NCBI GenBank assembly: GCA_938743325.2
Contig: OW568879.1
Coordinates: forward strand, 558,001-622,000
Source: Pycnococcus provasolii
Taxonomy: Eukaryota > Chlorophyta > Pseudoscourfieldiophyceae > Pseudoscourfieldiales > Pycnococcaceae
DNA: 64,000 nucleotides
Reading direction: 5' to 3'
Below the pieces are notes generated by a model. The model searched no databases, had not been told where the DNA came from, and was given only the letters and a program-made list of their open reading frames with translations. Positions within the stretch are counted from its first letter, which is position 1. Each line of letters starts with the position of its first letter. The position numbers and the translations under genes were made by a program. This document shows, piece after piece, positions 54,201-63,336 of the stretch.

Positions 54201-55898
54201 AGACACCCATGCGAGTCGGCACGTCACGTCTCGAGCGGGGTTGCGGCAGTTGCCAGTGCACTCATGGTACGCATCACCATCGTTGCTCTTGGCGGGTCCG
54301 AGGCGAGGTGCAATGTGGCTAAGCCCGTCGCCGCCTCGTGCAACGGTCTCCGTGACACCGCTAGCTCGGCTGTGAAGGATCACGGATGCCACGTTCGTCG
54401 TGTAGTCGAAGCGCTGGAATGCTATCCACTCGCCGCACAGTGTTGGACTCGTGTCGCTCGTGATTCGCTGTGCCGCTGGCACCATGTTCGAGCACTCGGT
54501 ATCCAGTTCTTCCGTCTGCTGCTCGGCCAGGTTGTACATCGCCACGTCGAAGAACGTTCTGTTCTTGGAAAGGGAGTTGCCCGTGGCCGCCTCGACGACA
54601 TACGCGACATTCGTCTTGCCGTCACCATGTGACCCACGGTTGACAGCAATCTGTCCAGCGCGTTTTGCGTCGCGTCGCACGATGGATCGCTGTTCGTCGT
54701 AGTCGTTCAGGTAAGCGTCGACAATATTTGGCAAGTCCAGGTCAAGGAAGCTCGACGGCCCGCTGATGCGCGCAATCCACCGCTTGTAGCTGAGAAAGTT
54801 GGTTGCGTAGTCAATCAGGCGCAGCGCGACGACGCTCGGATGCCTGTCCGTGCCAACGCGCTCGCGCAGAACGACGTGCTCGCTTGTGAATGCGACGCTG
54901 GCCCTTGCGCGCGAAAACGGCGCCCAGTATGAGGAGGAGGATGTGTCTTCTGTGAACCTCTGTGGCATGTGCTTCAGCTGCTTGACGGGAAACCGTCCTT
55001 TCGTGGAATCCTTGTTTTGAAATGCGCTGAAGGTGTACACGGAGTATTCCTCCTCGTTGAGGAAGTTGCACAGCGGCAAGGTTGCGCCTGGTCCGTTTGC
55101 CTTGTACTGCTCTTCGACGAGGTCACGTCGCCGCACGGACTGTTCGACGGAGTCTCCGTTCACGCGAGCCTGTGGTGCAGCACCTTTGATAGTGTCTTCT
55201 GAGCCTGTGGTTTGCGCGCCATAATACCCATATTGCAAGTTTGCGTGATTGCGGGCCGCTGGACTCTTACTCGTGCCTGCTGAATGGTAAGAAGCAGGTG
55301 TAGGTGCACTCACGGACGCAAGAATCACGAGTACAGCAGCTGCTAGAGTAAAACTAGCAGGCACGATATGTGAGTATGACGACCAACCACCACCACGACG
55401 AGGCCGTGACGACGACGACGACGACGACGACGACATGGAGCGGCCACCCTCACGCTCACGCTCACGCTCCTCACCCTCAGTGTCCGAGGTAGAAAGGTCC
55501 CTGAACTCGTCGTCCGACGCTGAAGAGTTCAACGAGGAGTTCAACATCAAAGAGCCTGTTGCGGCCAAGACGACATCCCACAGAGACGGAGCATGTTGTT
55601 GCACCTGTTGTTGCACCTGTTGTTGCACCACAGAGACATTGTCACCAGTGGTAATACTGGGTTGCACTTGCACACCACGGCCATGAGACCCTTCAAGACG
55701 ACGGGAGGTGGCCGCCATGAAAGGCACTTCCGCCATGGGGAAAGATATTTTGAATGTTGGGGCGTGTGCCGGTGGAACTTGTTCAAGGGAGACCTGCAAC
55801 TGCAACTGGTGACCAGTGGTGGCGTGCTTGGGCAGTTGGGCGTTGGCGTTGGCGTGGCTTGGTTGGGGTACCGCTCTTGCATGCATGGAACAACGCAT
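51267..55898 (-). CDS. Voltage-gated K+ channel-like protein with large extracellular domain
   Basis: 1543 aa from the first Met outside the neighbouring LTR (55898); later Met codons at 55739 and beyond are possible. A signal-anchor TM lies around 173-196 (IVPASFTLAAAVLVILASVS). About 600 residues follow that look like a repeated beta structure (GEWIAFQRFDYTTNVASVIL, FDISGDQVYVLVESGG), plus an Asp-loop DSDNDEIGDAAD. A second TM lies around 798-823, then S1-S3, the S4 voltage sensor (RLRHVVRLFRLARILKVFRI then IRLYRR), S5, the pore TTVGYGDMAP (around 1070) and S6. TVGYGD is the potassium-selective filter. A ~380-residue cytosolic tail has no cyclic-nucleotide domain visible. The unit is one unbroken frame. 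Confidence 0.88.
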   Translation of the reverse strand: MRCSMHARAVPQPSHANANAQLPKHATTGHQLQLQVSLEQVPPAHAPTFKISFPMAEVPFMAATSRRLEGSHGRGVQVQPSITTGDNVSVVQQQVQQQVQQHAPSLWDVVLAATGSLMLNSSLNSSASDDEFRDLSTSDTEGEEREREREGGRSMSSSSSSSSSRPRRGGGWSSYSHIVPASFTLAAAVLVILASVSAPTPASYHSAGTSKSPAARNHANLQYGYYGAQTTGSEDTIKGAAPQARVNGDSVEQSVRRRDLVEEQYKANGPGATLPLCNFLNEEEYSVYTFSAFQNKDSTKGRFPVKQLKHMPQRFTEDTSSSSYWAPFSRARASVAFTSEHVVLRERVGTDRHPSVVALRLIDYATNFLSYKRWIARISGPSSFLDLDLPNIVDAYLNDYDEQRSIVRRDAKRAGQIAVNRGSHGDGKTNVAYVVEAATGNSLSKNRTFFDVAMYNLAEQQTEELDTECSNMVPAAQRITSDTSPTLCGEWIAFQRFDYTTNVASVILHSRASGVTETVARGGDGLSHIAPRLGPAKSNDGDAYHECTGNCRNPARDVTCRLAWVSTTAPLTLDDDGNLDFAGDDARGIAGAQINVINLPNRQIKEPIILPSNGTRLVDFDISGDQVYVLVESGGTDSGKALRRYDVHNAEWVDITQPGEVDIAGLQDASLQSLLYWVRLVDGQMMLMLYNIAYVPSRKTEYSVHCTVANTAAIHAASIYDDTVVWLTRTPSAATAIKLVDLNKDNDVLFDTADRFPLFGETMFDSDNDEIGDAADLIAAHGSCTRSSKRGACLDDFSILYILWALYIVTVTSIAFFVAHIVSKKKKEAGKLPNYLSDEALASDAEDGPSDNDNDMTQEAKARRESNSFSKMHAEKGMQLQVTMQLVSFGAEAALLVLTIISLVVATIPFYSSEPLRIKTANTLMWTDFFITYVFLLDLMVRYTYRKREKIPNIRAFARRNWTDMLALFTDIPGLSDVGALSFLVFTRLRHVVRLFRLARILKVFRIIRLYRRFAKQNFLISFMIDRPSTFLVTMLCIFVIFVSFALKAIEQQSNPDFGSIPNVLWFCIVTITTVGYGDMAPRHVVSRLLTISMMVLGVGILGLLTATMLKKILMAGKAKGEVDRRKQRSLYRVDFLKSVVSRMSAAYNPLVWVYGASYERHMGSDRQVLETVQTHHSSVIDGTSRLDEVAQLPVERMLAQNAGKFASSAGMGSSGGSDPQGTRLADRAAREKKVLMSMFESLTGRPEITPSTRLIFVLRYFNLDNPNTAKGGVRNFDRFVEDLERIIFNEQASDSTEYSLFIPKLLTIQTSLKEESNQMSNGASEGEEDQQMSGNSMPCFTDPLDFKMVGVEEMLRRYNVIARPDYDEILLELMQIILLYDRVENAKWVMENCSPVKKLPPMKRRKAPIMTSKLLQHQLDFVIRRKATASSKDGFLNARRRPSIVMNSKSLPTYLPSSMNEDEDNEGRLSRRGSDEGRGSGEYSGGGDSAPGSPSRARNFDVEPSASESELDESNHGQVHFSSTPSRSNTVVVWFPRPNLRN

Positions 55899-55927
55899 TG
55901 GCTGGCCTGGCAGGAGTTGCCTCCTCT

Positions 55928-56143
55928 TGTGGCAGGTGGCGCCTTGAGTTGCCGCGGTACGCTCTGCCGCGCGTACACTTACGAAGGAGTACTTAAGGTA
56001 AACCGGAAAAAGGTGAGAGTTACACGTAAAGGGAAACAAAGACAACCGTTCCTAAGGCGGCTATCCCCGGGGACTTCCCCGGGGGCCTTAGGGGTCAAGA
56101 GCCTCGTTCGGCGTTAACCACCTGAATTAGGGGTTAAGCCACA
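55928..56143 (-). repeat. 3' LTR of the copia element
   Basis: 216 bp with TGTGGC...GCCACA ends, identical to the copy at 61779-61994. It lies directly upstream of the channel gene and in the same orientation. Confidence 0.95.
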
Positions 56144-56366
56144 CACCACCCACGCCGAACAGGCGAAGGTGCTGCACGTGTAAGGTAAAACTGAAGGTAA
56201 AAGAAAAACCACAAAAGGTGGAAAAGAAACCGAAAACGAAAATGAAACCGATGAGGACACTGTCCGGCCAATGCCATGCATGGACCCAAAATTGCCACGA
56301 AGGCGTATAAACAAAAAGAAAAGAAAAGAAAAGATGAGAGAGCGTCAGGGTGATCAGTCCTGCGCA

Positions 56367-59300
56367 TTAGAATGCATCGCCATCGGCGTGTGCTGTGGTC
56401 TGCTTCATGCGTTTGGCTGACGGCTCATCGGCCGATGCCTGCGCTGAAGTCCTAATGAAATTTAGTACGCGGTAACCCCACGACTTAAGTACCTGCATGA
56501 GGTGTTGAATTCGTTGAAAAGACAAAGGTTTTGTGAGTGCATCAGATGGGTTATCGTCACCTGGAGTATGAAGGAGCTTGAAAACTCCAGCACGAGCGTG
56601 CTCGCGCGTAAAGAACAATCGCGTTCTGATATGCTTCATGGACGTGTTGTGAATCGGATTGGTCAAGATATTTCTGCACGTAGTTGAGTCGCTGAAGAGG
56701 AAAGTTTGCACACTTAGTTGAAAAGCATGAAGAAACAACTGCTTCCAATAGAGAAGATGAGTGACTGCGGTCGCTCCGGCGACGGTCTCGGCCTCTCCAC
56801 TGCTCAGAGTAGTATACGGCTGATGCTTGCAGTACCAATCCAAAAGACAATTGCCACATGTAACATACAATCCAGAAATACTTCGCCCAGTTATAGGACA
56901 GCTTGCGTGACTCGCATCAACCAGAACTGATAGGGCCAGTGGCTGATCGATAGCCTTATACTCCAGACCTTCTTCACATGTGTTGACCAGGTAAGTAAGA
57001 ATCCGAATCAACTGATTCCAATGCGTGGGATCAGGATTACTTAACGCCCGAGAAATAACAATCAGCGCAACGCTGATATCATGACGTGTGCATCTATTCA
57101 CCCACAGAAGAGCTGAGAATAAAGAAAGGAAAGGCCTAGTCTTCATCTTGAGCTTTTCAGCCTCGGTCAGCTCAGATTTAACCTTAATGACGAAATGAGA
57201 TGACATAGGAGTATTAATTTCCGGGTTCTGCTCCAAATTGTAGGTGCGAGCCAAATCCATTATGTATGCCTTTTGGTTTAGCAGAAATGATCCATCAGGT
57301 AGATAGTTAACCTTTATGTTGAACATTCGGGTGAGCTGCTCCTGCTGCGAGCCAATATCGAATCGCTTGCAGAGTGCATCCATGAATCTGTCACGTTCTA
57401 AGTGATCGGAGTAGGCGATCTTTCCATCGTCCGTATGCACAAACAATGCAATGATGGGAACTCCATTCTTGTGAAGGAACCAGAGACTGGTGTCGGCGGG
57501 TGACTGAGACATGCCATACCCTTCCAAGAAAGAGAAGAAGTCAACCATCCAGTTGTGCCCGCTCTGACGCAATCCGTAAAGAGACTTGACTAACAGCCAT
57601 ATCAATTCGTTTCCATTTTCATCGTAGCGCTCCAGACCATGTGGCGGCTTCATGTAAATCGTCTCAGTCAGATAGCTATGAAGGTAAGCAGCGCGGACAT
57701 CGAACTCGTCCATCTTCATTTCATACGTTACCACGATAAACATAAACATCCGCATGGTAGATACCTTCGGAGTAGATGCGTATGTCTCAAAGAAATCCAC
57801 GCCAAAGATCTGAGTAAAACCTTGAGCCACCAATCGAGCCTTAGCTTTGAGAAGAAGTCCAGTGATTGGGTCGAACTTGATCTCAAATATGACGCGACCT
57901 CTGATCGTATGTTGTCCAGCTGGAAGGTACACCCAGCGGTATACGCCGTTCCGTTCCATGTTACTGATCTCGGTGCCCATAGCCTCAAGGTACAGTGACT
58001 TGAGCGGACCAGGTTTCATAGCCATGAGCTCGCGGCTATTCGTCGGAACAAATATATTCTTGCGATTCTCCGATGTGAGAATTGGATTCGTGTCTGCAGT
58101 CTGTGCCGTCATAAGTGCTGCGCTGCCCTTGACATCGAATTCATTTTTCTTCGCATCGTCGAATTCTCCATTCGAGAAAGCGATCTCGTAGACTTGCGTA
58201 TTCGTATCGTATCCAACGATGAGTCCATCCCATCCGGGCCAGGCGTGCAGTTCAACCTTGCGGAACATGTTCTGCTCAGGCTTTGCGTGCTGCAGTACTT
58301 GATCCCATACCTCTGGATGATACTCGAGAAGTCCAATGAGATAAACGAAGGTGGTACCTTTGTTTGCGGTGTGTATCTCTGCAACTGAATTGATGAAATC
58401 GCCCTCTTGCCAGAGGAACACATCTTTGACTCTGATGTCCTCTAAACGAGTGTTCCTGCGGATGACGGCAGGAGTAAGTCCGTCATGTGAGGATCTGCAG
58501 AGTCGGTAAACCGCGACATCCCATCGCGTCTTGCCGCATGACTTGCCATTTGGGTGACGGTATACCTCTTCTCCTGCTGGAATGCTGAAGAGGTATTCCC
58601 AGCGGTCAACGGTGACGGACTCCCAGTCCGGTATCACAAGGGTAATGCTGAGTGTCTTGTTTGCGTCGAATACGGCCTCACAATCTCGGATGTGCAGCTG
58701 AAGTTCGGTGACACTCGGAAATGGTGGATTGGCAAATATGGAATCATAGTTTTTGAGCCGATCTATGGATTCTGCGAATGGTGTGTCAGGATTGGAGCCG
58801 CGTGCAAGGCGTTGGTTGGCTCCATCCGTACGGTTGTAAGCTTCGTAGGTGTGGTCGCCAGTTATCCGCGTGATGCGCTTGTACACCCGGTCGTTGACCA
58901 TCTGTTCGCTGTGACCGTGGATGCCCAAAGCGCCGAGGTCGGGTTCGCCACCACCCTCAATTGGCGATGCACCACCCTCAGTTGGCGGTGCTTGATTTAG
59001 CGCGTCATGGATGAACTTGTCGACCTCGTCCAAACCATCTCCTCCACCACCCTCGACAGGCGCAGCCGTGCCAGAAACGGTGTGGCTGTCGACGCCCGAG
59101 ATGGTGTTGTCGGAACTCGTGGCGAGTTCGACGGAGAGAAGGCGATGTCCGCGGATGTATACTGTATCTGTTACGGGATCGTAGACGTATGCGCTGTGCG
59201 CGTCTTTGAAACCTAGATAGATGTACTGCTTCCCATGCGGCTGCATTGCGTTGCGGAGCTGCTTGGGTATGTACACGTAGATGAGGCTGCCGATAATGCG

Positions 59301-60443
59301 GAGCGCAGAGAGATCGTCGGCAGACCGAAAGAGTTCGATGGATGGAATTTTATCGGTAGCACCGTGCGTCATGTTGTTGTAGATGATCGCGACGGTCTTG
59401 AGGACGATGGGCCAGTATTTGCGCGGCACGTGCGGTGCTGCGAATAATATGGCCATGACATGCGTCCAGAGAGTATCAATGATTCGCTCGTGCCTGCCGC
59501 CCGCCTTCTTGTCGTACGGCGGCGTAGTGCTGGTATGAATGTTGTTGGCGAGAGCAGTTTTCTTCATTTCGCCTTCATTCAGGACTTTTTCGCTGTCAGC
59601 GCGCAATTCTTTGATTTCGATGCCCTTGCTGCGCATGAATGCGACGTACTGCAGAAGTGCGTTTGCAGAATCGCTCTTCTTCCGCAATGCGTACGGCACA
59701 GTATGACGGGTCTTGTCGTCCGTGAAGTGAATGAAGTACTTGTCGCCTCGATATGATGGTGTCGGAACATCGGTCTTGATGTCCGTGTGAACGAGTGCGC
59801 CGCCGACGCGGTCCGTTCGTTCTGATTGACGATGTTTGGGGATGTCGTGTGCTTTCCCTTCAACGCAGCCTCGACAGAGGTGCGTGAGTTTCTTGGTGGC
59901 GGTGTCTGCTGATGTCTTATGTTCGCCGAATTTTGCTCCGGCCGCAATGCTAGCCTTGATTTTCGTTTCGTTGAAATGAGCGAGTCGCAGATGCAGCAGA
60001 CGTAGTCCCTCTAGCGCATGGATAGCGTATGCAGCTGCTGGGGATTGATGGAATGTGGTGTCGATCGTCATGTCGAAGTCGAGTGGCGGTGCCACCTCGA
60101 CGCAGAAGAAGTTGTCGACGATCTTGATGGGGTACGTGTTTCCTCTGTTGTCGTAGAGCTCGAGTCTGCTGAGCGAGACGTCCCAGCCGTTGGCCGCGAG
60201 CTGCACGAGCGACAGAAGATTTCGTGAGATGGTTGTGCAAGTTATCACCTGCTTGAGGTCGATTCGCGCTCGTAATCCTTCGAGCGAATTGAGCGCGATG
60301 CTGAGCCTCTGTATAATTCTGCCCCTGAAATTTCCCATGAGTGTTTCGATCTGGACGTCGCTGCCCGACGTGCCTCCAATAAAGTAGAGGACGTGATTCG
60401 TAGCGGCGCTGTCCAGTATTAGATATCCGTCAGTGGACATCAT
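56367..60443 (-). CDS. pol: Copia pol polyprotein
   Basis: 1358 aa. Domains in order: aspartic protease region near the N-terminus, GAG-pre-integrase zinc-binding region, integrase core, reverse transcriptase (around 830-1080) and RNase H (around 1200-1320). It is of the Ty1/copia kind. The frame overlaps the end of gag slightly, an arrangement seen in the family. Confidence 0.93.
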   Translation of the reverse strand: MMSTDGYLILDSAATNHVLYFIGGTSGSDVQIETLMGNFRGRIIQRLSIALNSLEGLRARIDLKQVITCTTISRNLLSLVQLAANGWDVSLSRLELYDNRGNTYPIKIVDNFFCVEVAPPLDFDMTIDTTFHQSPAAAYAIHALEGLRLLHLRLAHFNETKIKASIAAGAKFGEHKTSADTATKKLTHLCRGCVEGKAHDIPKHRQSERTDRVGGALVHTDIKTDVPTPSYRGDKYFIHFTDDKTRHTVPYALRKKSDSANALLQYVAFMRSKGIEIKELRADSEKVLNEGEMKKTALANNIHTSTTPPYDKKAGGRHERIIDTLWTHVMAILFAAPHVPRKYWPIVLKTVAIIYNNMTHGATDKIPSIELFRSADDLSALRIIGSLIYVYIPKQLRNAMQPHGKQYIYLGFKDAHSAYVYDPVTDTVYIRGHRLLSVELATSSDNTISGVDSHTVSGTAAPVEGGGGDGLDEVDKFIHDALNQAPPTEGGASPIEGGGEPDLGALGIHGHSEQMVNDRVYKRITRITGDHTYEAYNRTDGANQRLARGSNPDTPFAESIDRLKNYDSIFANPPFPSVTELQLHIRDCEAVFDANKTLSITLVIPDWESVTVDRWEYLFSIPAGEEVYRHPNGKSCGKTRWDVAVYRLCRSSHDGLTPAVIRRNTRLEDIRVKDVFLWQEGDFINSVAEIHTANKGTTFVYLIGLLEYHPEVWDQVLQHAKPEQNMFRKVELHAWPGWDGLIVGYDTNTQVYEIAFSNGEFDDAKKNEFDVKGSAALMTAQTADTNPILTSENRKNIFVPTNSRELMAMKPGPLKSLYLEAMGTEISNMERNGVYRWVYLPAGQHTIRGRVIFEIKFDPITGLLLKAKARLVAQGFTQIFGVDFFETYASTPKVSTMRMFMFIVVTYEMKMDEFDVRAAYLHSYLTETIYMKPPHGLERYDENGNELIWLLVKSLYGLRQSGHNWMVDFFSFLEGYGMSQSPADTSLWFLHKNGVPIIALFVHTDDGKIAYSDHLERDRFMDALCKRFDIGSQQEQLTRMFNIKVNYLPDGSFLLNQKAYIMDLARTYNLEQNPEINTPMSSHFVIKVKSELTEAEKLKMKTRPFLSLFSALLWVNRCTRHDISVALIVISRALSNPDPTHWNQLIRILTYLVNTCEEGLEYKAIDQPLALSVLVDASHASCPITGRSISGLYVTCGNCLLDWYCKHQPYTTLSSGEAETVAGATAVTHLLYWKQLFLHAFQLSVQTFLFSDSTTCRNILTNPIHNTSMKHIRTRLFFTREHARAGVFKLLHTPGDDNPSDALTKPLSFQRIQHLMQVLKSWGYRVLNFIRTSAQASADEPSAKRMKQTTAHADGDAF

Positions 60444-61621
60444 TTCTGATCCTCCAGTTTATCCGTTAGAAAAGCAACTTGCTTCTTCAGTATCGATGTC
60501 GGATTTCCGTCTTTCGGGGGATTTGGACACTTGTTGGCGTAATGCCCAAGCTGCCCACATTTGAAGCATTCAACGTCCTTGATGTCGATCTGTCCATACT
60601 GGGTGTATCCGCGGCCGTATCCTCGTCCGCGGCCTCCCGCTGCACCACGGCCTCCGCGTCCGCGTCCTCCTCCAGGGCGTGGGTTGGGGCAGGTGCTGGT
60701 GGTATGTTCGATCGTGATTTGCCCACAGTTGTTGCACAGCTGTGGACGCTTGAGTTGAGGAAGCCCTTCATTCGTAGCGAGCGCTGTCGCGTTTTTCGTG
60801 AGGGTCTTCTGCACCTCGGCGGCGACAGCAGTTGCCAAAGCGGCATGAGGCGAGATCTTCGGCTTTGGTGTGCGATTTTCCTCCTGCTGCGCCTTGCGCT
60901 TTCCTCCTTTCATCTTCTGCTCGTGCTCGGCGCGATCTGTCGCATAGTGGTTCTGGACTGCCTGCTTAAGCTCGAGATACGTCGGCATGACCATCCCAGG
61001 TATCTTCATGGAGTCCAAAATACTGCGGTATTTGTCGGTATTCACCGTCCGCATGAGCAAGGCGATCTTCATGTTGTCCGGTGTGCCTGGGAAAAACTCG
61101 GTCAAAATACGCTCCAACGACTGCAGGTTCGGAGCGGGATCTTGGTGCATAGTGGTTTCGATGTTCAGTAGCTCCGTCAGCGCTGATATGGTGTTCGCGA
61201 GGTTAGGAGCTCCGTGAAGTTTCCAAAGACGGTGAAGGAGTAGTATGCCGTTTTTCTTCTCGTTCTCGTACGCGTCGTTTGCAGCCTGGGACAGCGTTGC
61301 CTTCACTGCTGTATAGATATAACGTCGGTCGGGAACGGAGTAGTACTGCACCCAGGTTTCTTCGTCGATCTCTTCAAGGTTCTCAAGTTTGATGTCTCTC
61401 TCGATGTTGTAGAAGCCAACTTCCTCTAGCTGCTCCACAACCGCCTTGAACCAGCGACGGTACTGTTTCTGCTGCCCGTCGTATTTCTTTTTGTCCAAAG
61501 CGTTTAGTATGGCGTCCGTAGTGCTGTTGCGGGATTTCTCTCGCTTCAGGTGCGTCATACCGTCAGTAAGGCCCTCAGCGGCCATAGGGTCCATGATTTG
61601 CAGCCGTGCGGTGTTGTCCAA
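60440..61621 (-). CDS. gag: Copia gag protein
   Basis: 393 aa. The central part resembles the copia gag region (UBN2-like helices) and the C-terminal part has a CCHC zinc knuckle (CFKCGQLGHYANKC), preceded by a second Cys/His cluster and an Arg-Gly-rich stretch. It would form the virus-like particle of the element. Confidence 0.9.
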   Translation of the reverse strand: MDNTARLQIMDPMAAEGLTDGMTHLKREKSRNSTTDAILNALDKKKYDGQQKQYRRWFKAVVEQLEEVGFYNIERDIKLENLEEIDEETWVQYYSVPDRRYIYTAVKATLSQAANDAYENEKKNGILLLHRLWKLHGAPNLANTISALTELLNIETTMHQDPAPNLQSLERILTEFFPGTPDNMKIALLMRTVNTDKYRSILDSMKIPGMVMPTYLELKQAVQNHYATDRAEHEQKMKGGKRKAQQEENRTPKPKISPHAALATAVAAEVQKTLTKNATALATNEGLPQLKRPQLCNNCGQITIEHTTSTCPNPRPGGGRGRGGRGAAGGRGRGYGRGYTQYGQIDIKDVECFKCGQLGHYANKCPNPPKDGNPTSILKKQVAFLTDKLEDQK

Positions 61622-61778
61622 GAGATTTCACTTCGAGATTTCCAAAGATGCTGTAGATCTAGAGATCTGTGTTTCGAGGATCAGGAGATTTACGTTTCGA
61701 GATTTTCGGTTCGTTGGTCCCCGGTAAAGAAAAAATAGTCCAAGTATAACCTTCGTGCGGTCCTTAGACACAAGCTTG

Positions 61779-61994
61779 TGTGGCAGGTGGCGCCTTGAGT
61801 TGCCGCGGTACGCTCTGCCGCGCGTACACTTACGAAGGAGTACTTAAGGTAAACCGGAAAAAGGTGAGAGTTACACGTAAAGGGAAACAAAGACAACCGT
61901 TCCTAAGGCGGCTATCCCCGGGGACTTCCCCGGGGGCCTTAGGGGTCAAGAGCCTCGTTCGGCGTTAACCACCTGAATTAGGGGTTAAGCCACA
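61779..61994 (-). repeat. 5' LTR of the copia element
   Basis: 216 bp, identical to the LTR at 55928-56143. The right-hand flank begins with the CCTCT target duplication. Confidence 0.95.
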
Positions 61995-61999
61995 CCTCT

Positions 62000-62688
62000 G
62001 CTCTTGTTTCCTCTTCTCTCTGCTTTTCTTCGCAGTTTCGCAGTTTCCCTTTTTCCCTACGGTGGTACTACGAAGTACGAAACATCTCGCTGAGCTCACT
62101 CGAGTGAGCGCTTGAGGACACAGACAGATGTTGACCAGCGTGTCAGCGCTGTGTGTGACTCCACATGTGACCGTTTCATACATACATCTGAATACACCGA
62201 AAGACTACGATAATCTTTTCGCAACAAATCCGCCATGTTCTCTACAAATTTACCACCAGATAGATGGAGCAGGTCCATGATTTGAACCGTTGGCAGTGGT
62301 GGCGACGACAACGACTGGCAATAAGCGAGCGCAAGCGGAGCTCTCACGACGCCATAATAATAATAGCACGTTCGAAATCACCAGCGCGACGTAAATATGC
62401 GCTGGATGGGGAATGTGAGTGGTGTGTGATTGGACGACCTGTTGTTGGACGAAGTAAAGCATGTTCAACTACTTGATGAATGAGCAATCACACGTTTACA
62501 GCAACTCGTCATGAATGTGCCGCCACTGAGGATAATCTCCTCAATTGATGGCACCAGTAAGACTTTTACACATACGTGACTGTTTCCCCCCCTCGACGTC
62601 GTTTTCCTTAAAAGAGGGAAAACGCCGTTGGCGTTGTTCTGCGCCCAACATTAGCAACATTAACATTTGCAACTCTCGGTCCTCTCAG
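62000..62688. other. Spacer between the copia element and the Cys-rich gene; presumed original channel promoter
   Basis: Before the insertion this stretch was directly upstream of the channel gene. It contains a 16-bp palindrome GCTCACTCGAGTGAGC (62094-62109) and a hairpin-like CGTTTTCC...GGGAAAACG near 62600, at the 3' end of the Cys-rich gene. No coding sequence is supported. Confidence 0.5.
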
Positions 62689-63336
62689 CTAGAAGCCAAA
62701 CGGCTTGCCCTCATCGCACACCCAAGCGCTTATGAGGTCGTTGTACTTGGCGGCTTCGCAATTGGGACTGATGAGGCAGCGATCGTACTGCGTGCTGTCG
62801 TCGACGTTCTCGCCGTCATTGCAGTACCAGCCTTCACCCATCGAGCACCCGTTGTCGTTGCAGCACTGCGAGTCGCAGTAGCCGGCGCCGCCGTTGCAGC
62901 CCGTGTGGATGTAGCATCCCTTCCCTCCCCCGTCGCCCTCGTGACCGCACACCCACGTGCGCAGCACCTCGTTGAACTGGGCGTACTTGCAATTGCGGTG
63001 GATCTCGCACCTGTCGAAGACCGTGGAGGCGTCGATGGCTCCGCCGTCGTTGCAGAACCACGCCGGTCCTCCTCCCCAGCACCCGCCGTTGTTGTTGCAG
63101 CAGTCCCAGTCGCAGTACCCCGCGCCGCCGTTGCAGCCCTCGTGGATGTAGCACGCGTCGTTCAGGAACCCACCGCCGTTCCCGTCGTGCGGCAGGAGTC
63201 CGCCGACGTTCTCCTTGACCTGCTCGACCACCTTCGACGGGTCCGGGACAACAAGCGCGTTGGCAACAAAGAGCGCAGTCGCGGACAGCAGCAGATATAC
63301 GGCGGCGGCAATCGTAATGACGGACATCGCTGCCAT
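62689..63336 (-). CDS. Secreted cysteine-rich protein with two tandem repeats
   Basis: 215 aa from the ATGGCAGCGATG at 63336; the frame is open further upstream but into a promoter-like region. The N-terminus MAAMSVITIAAAVYLLLSAT continues as a hydrophobic signal peptide. Two tandem repeats of ~75 residues follow, each with ten Cys: C-x5-C-NGGAGYC-x3-CC-x4/5-C-x7/8-C-x14-C-x5-C-x13-C. Shared landmarks are GCNGGAGYCD, W(F/Y)CNDG and W(V)C. All cysteines pair up in number, suggesting disulfide-bonded extracellular modules. The family is not recognised. It is head to head with another secreted-protein gene. Confidence 0.85.
   Translation of the reverse strand: MAAMSVITIAAAVYLLLSATALFVANALVVPDPSKVVEQVKENVGGLLPHDGNGGGFLNDACYIHEGCNGGAGYCDWDCCNNNGGCWGGGPAWFCNDGGAIDASTVFDRCEIHRNCKYAQFNEVLRTWVCGHEGDGGGKGCYIHTGCNGGAGYCDSQCCNDNGCSMGEGWYCNDGENVDDSTQYDRCLISPNCEAAKYNDLISAWVCDEGKPFGF

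Larger units (their letters stand above)
55928..61994 (-). mobile_element. Ty1/copia LTR retrotransposon (whole-looking)
   Basis: 6067 bp on the minus strand, flanked by a perfect 5-bp target duplication CCTCT (55923-55927 and 61995-61999). The order is 5' LTR, gag, pol (protease, integrase, reverse transcriptase, RNase H), 3' LTR; integrase before reverse transcriptase places it in Ty1/copia (Pseudoviridae). It looks whole, with no breaks noticed. The LTRs are identical, so the insertion is very recent. It sits between the channel gene and that gene's presumed original promoter at 62000-62688. Confidence 0.95.
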
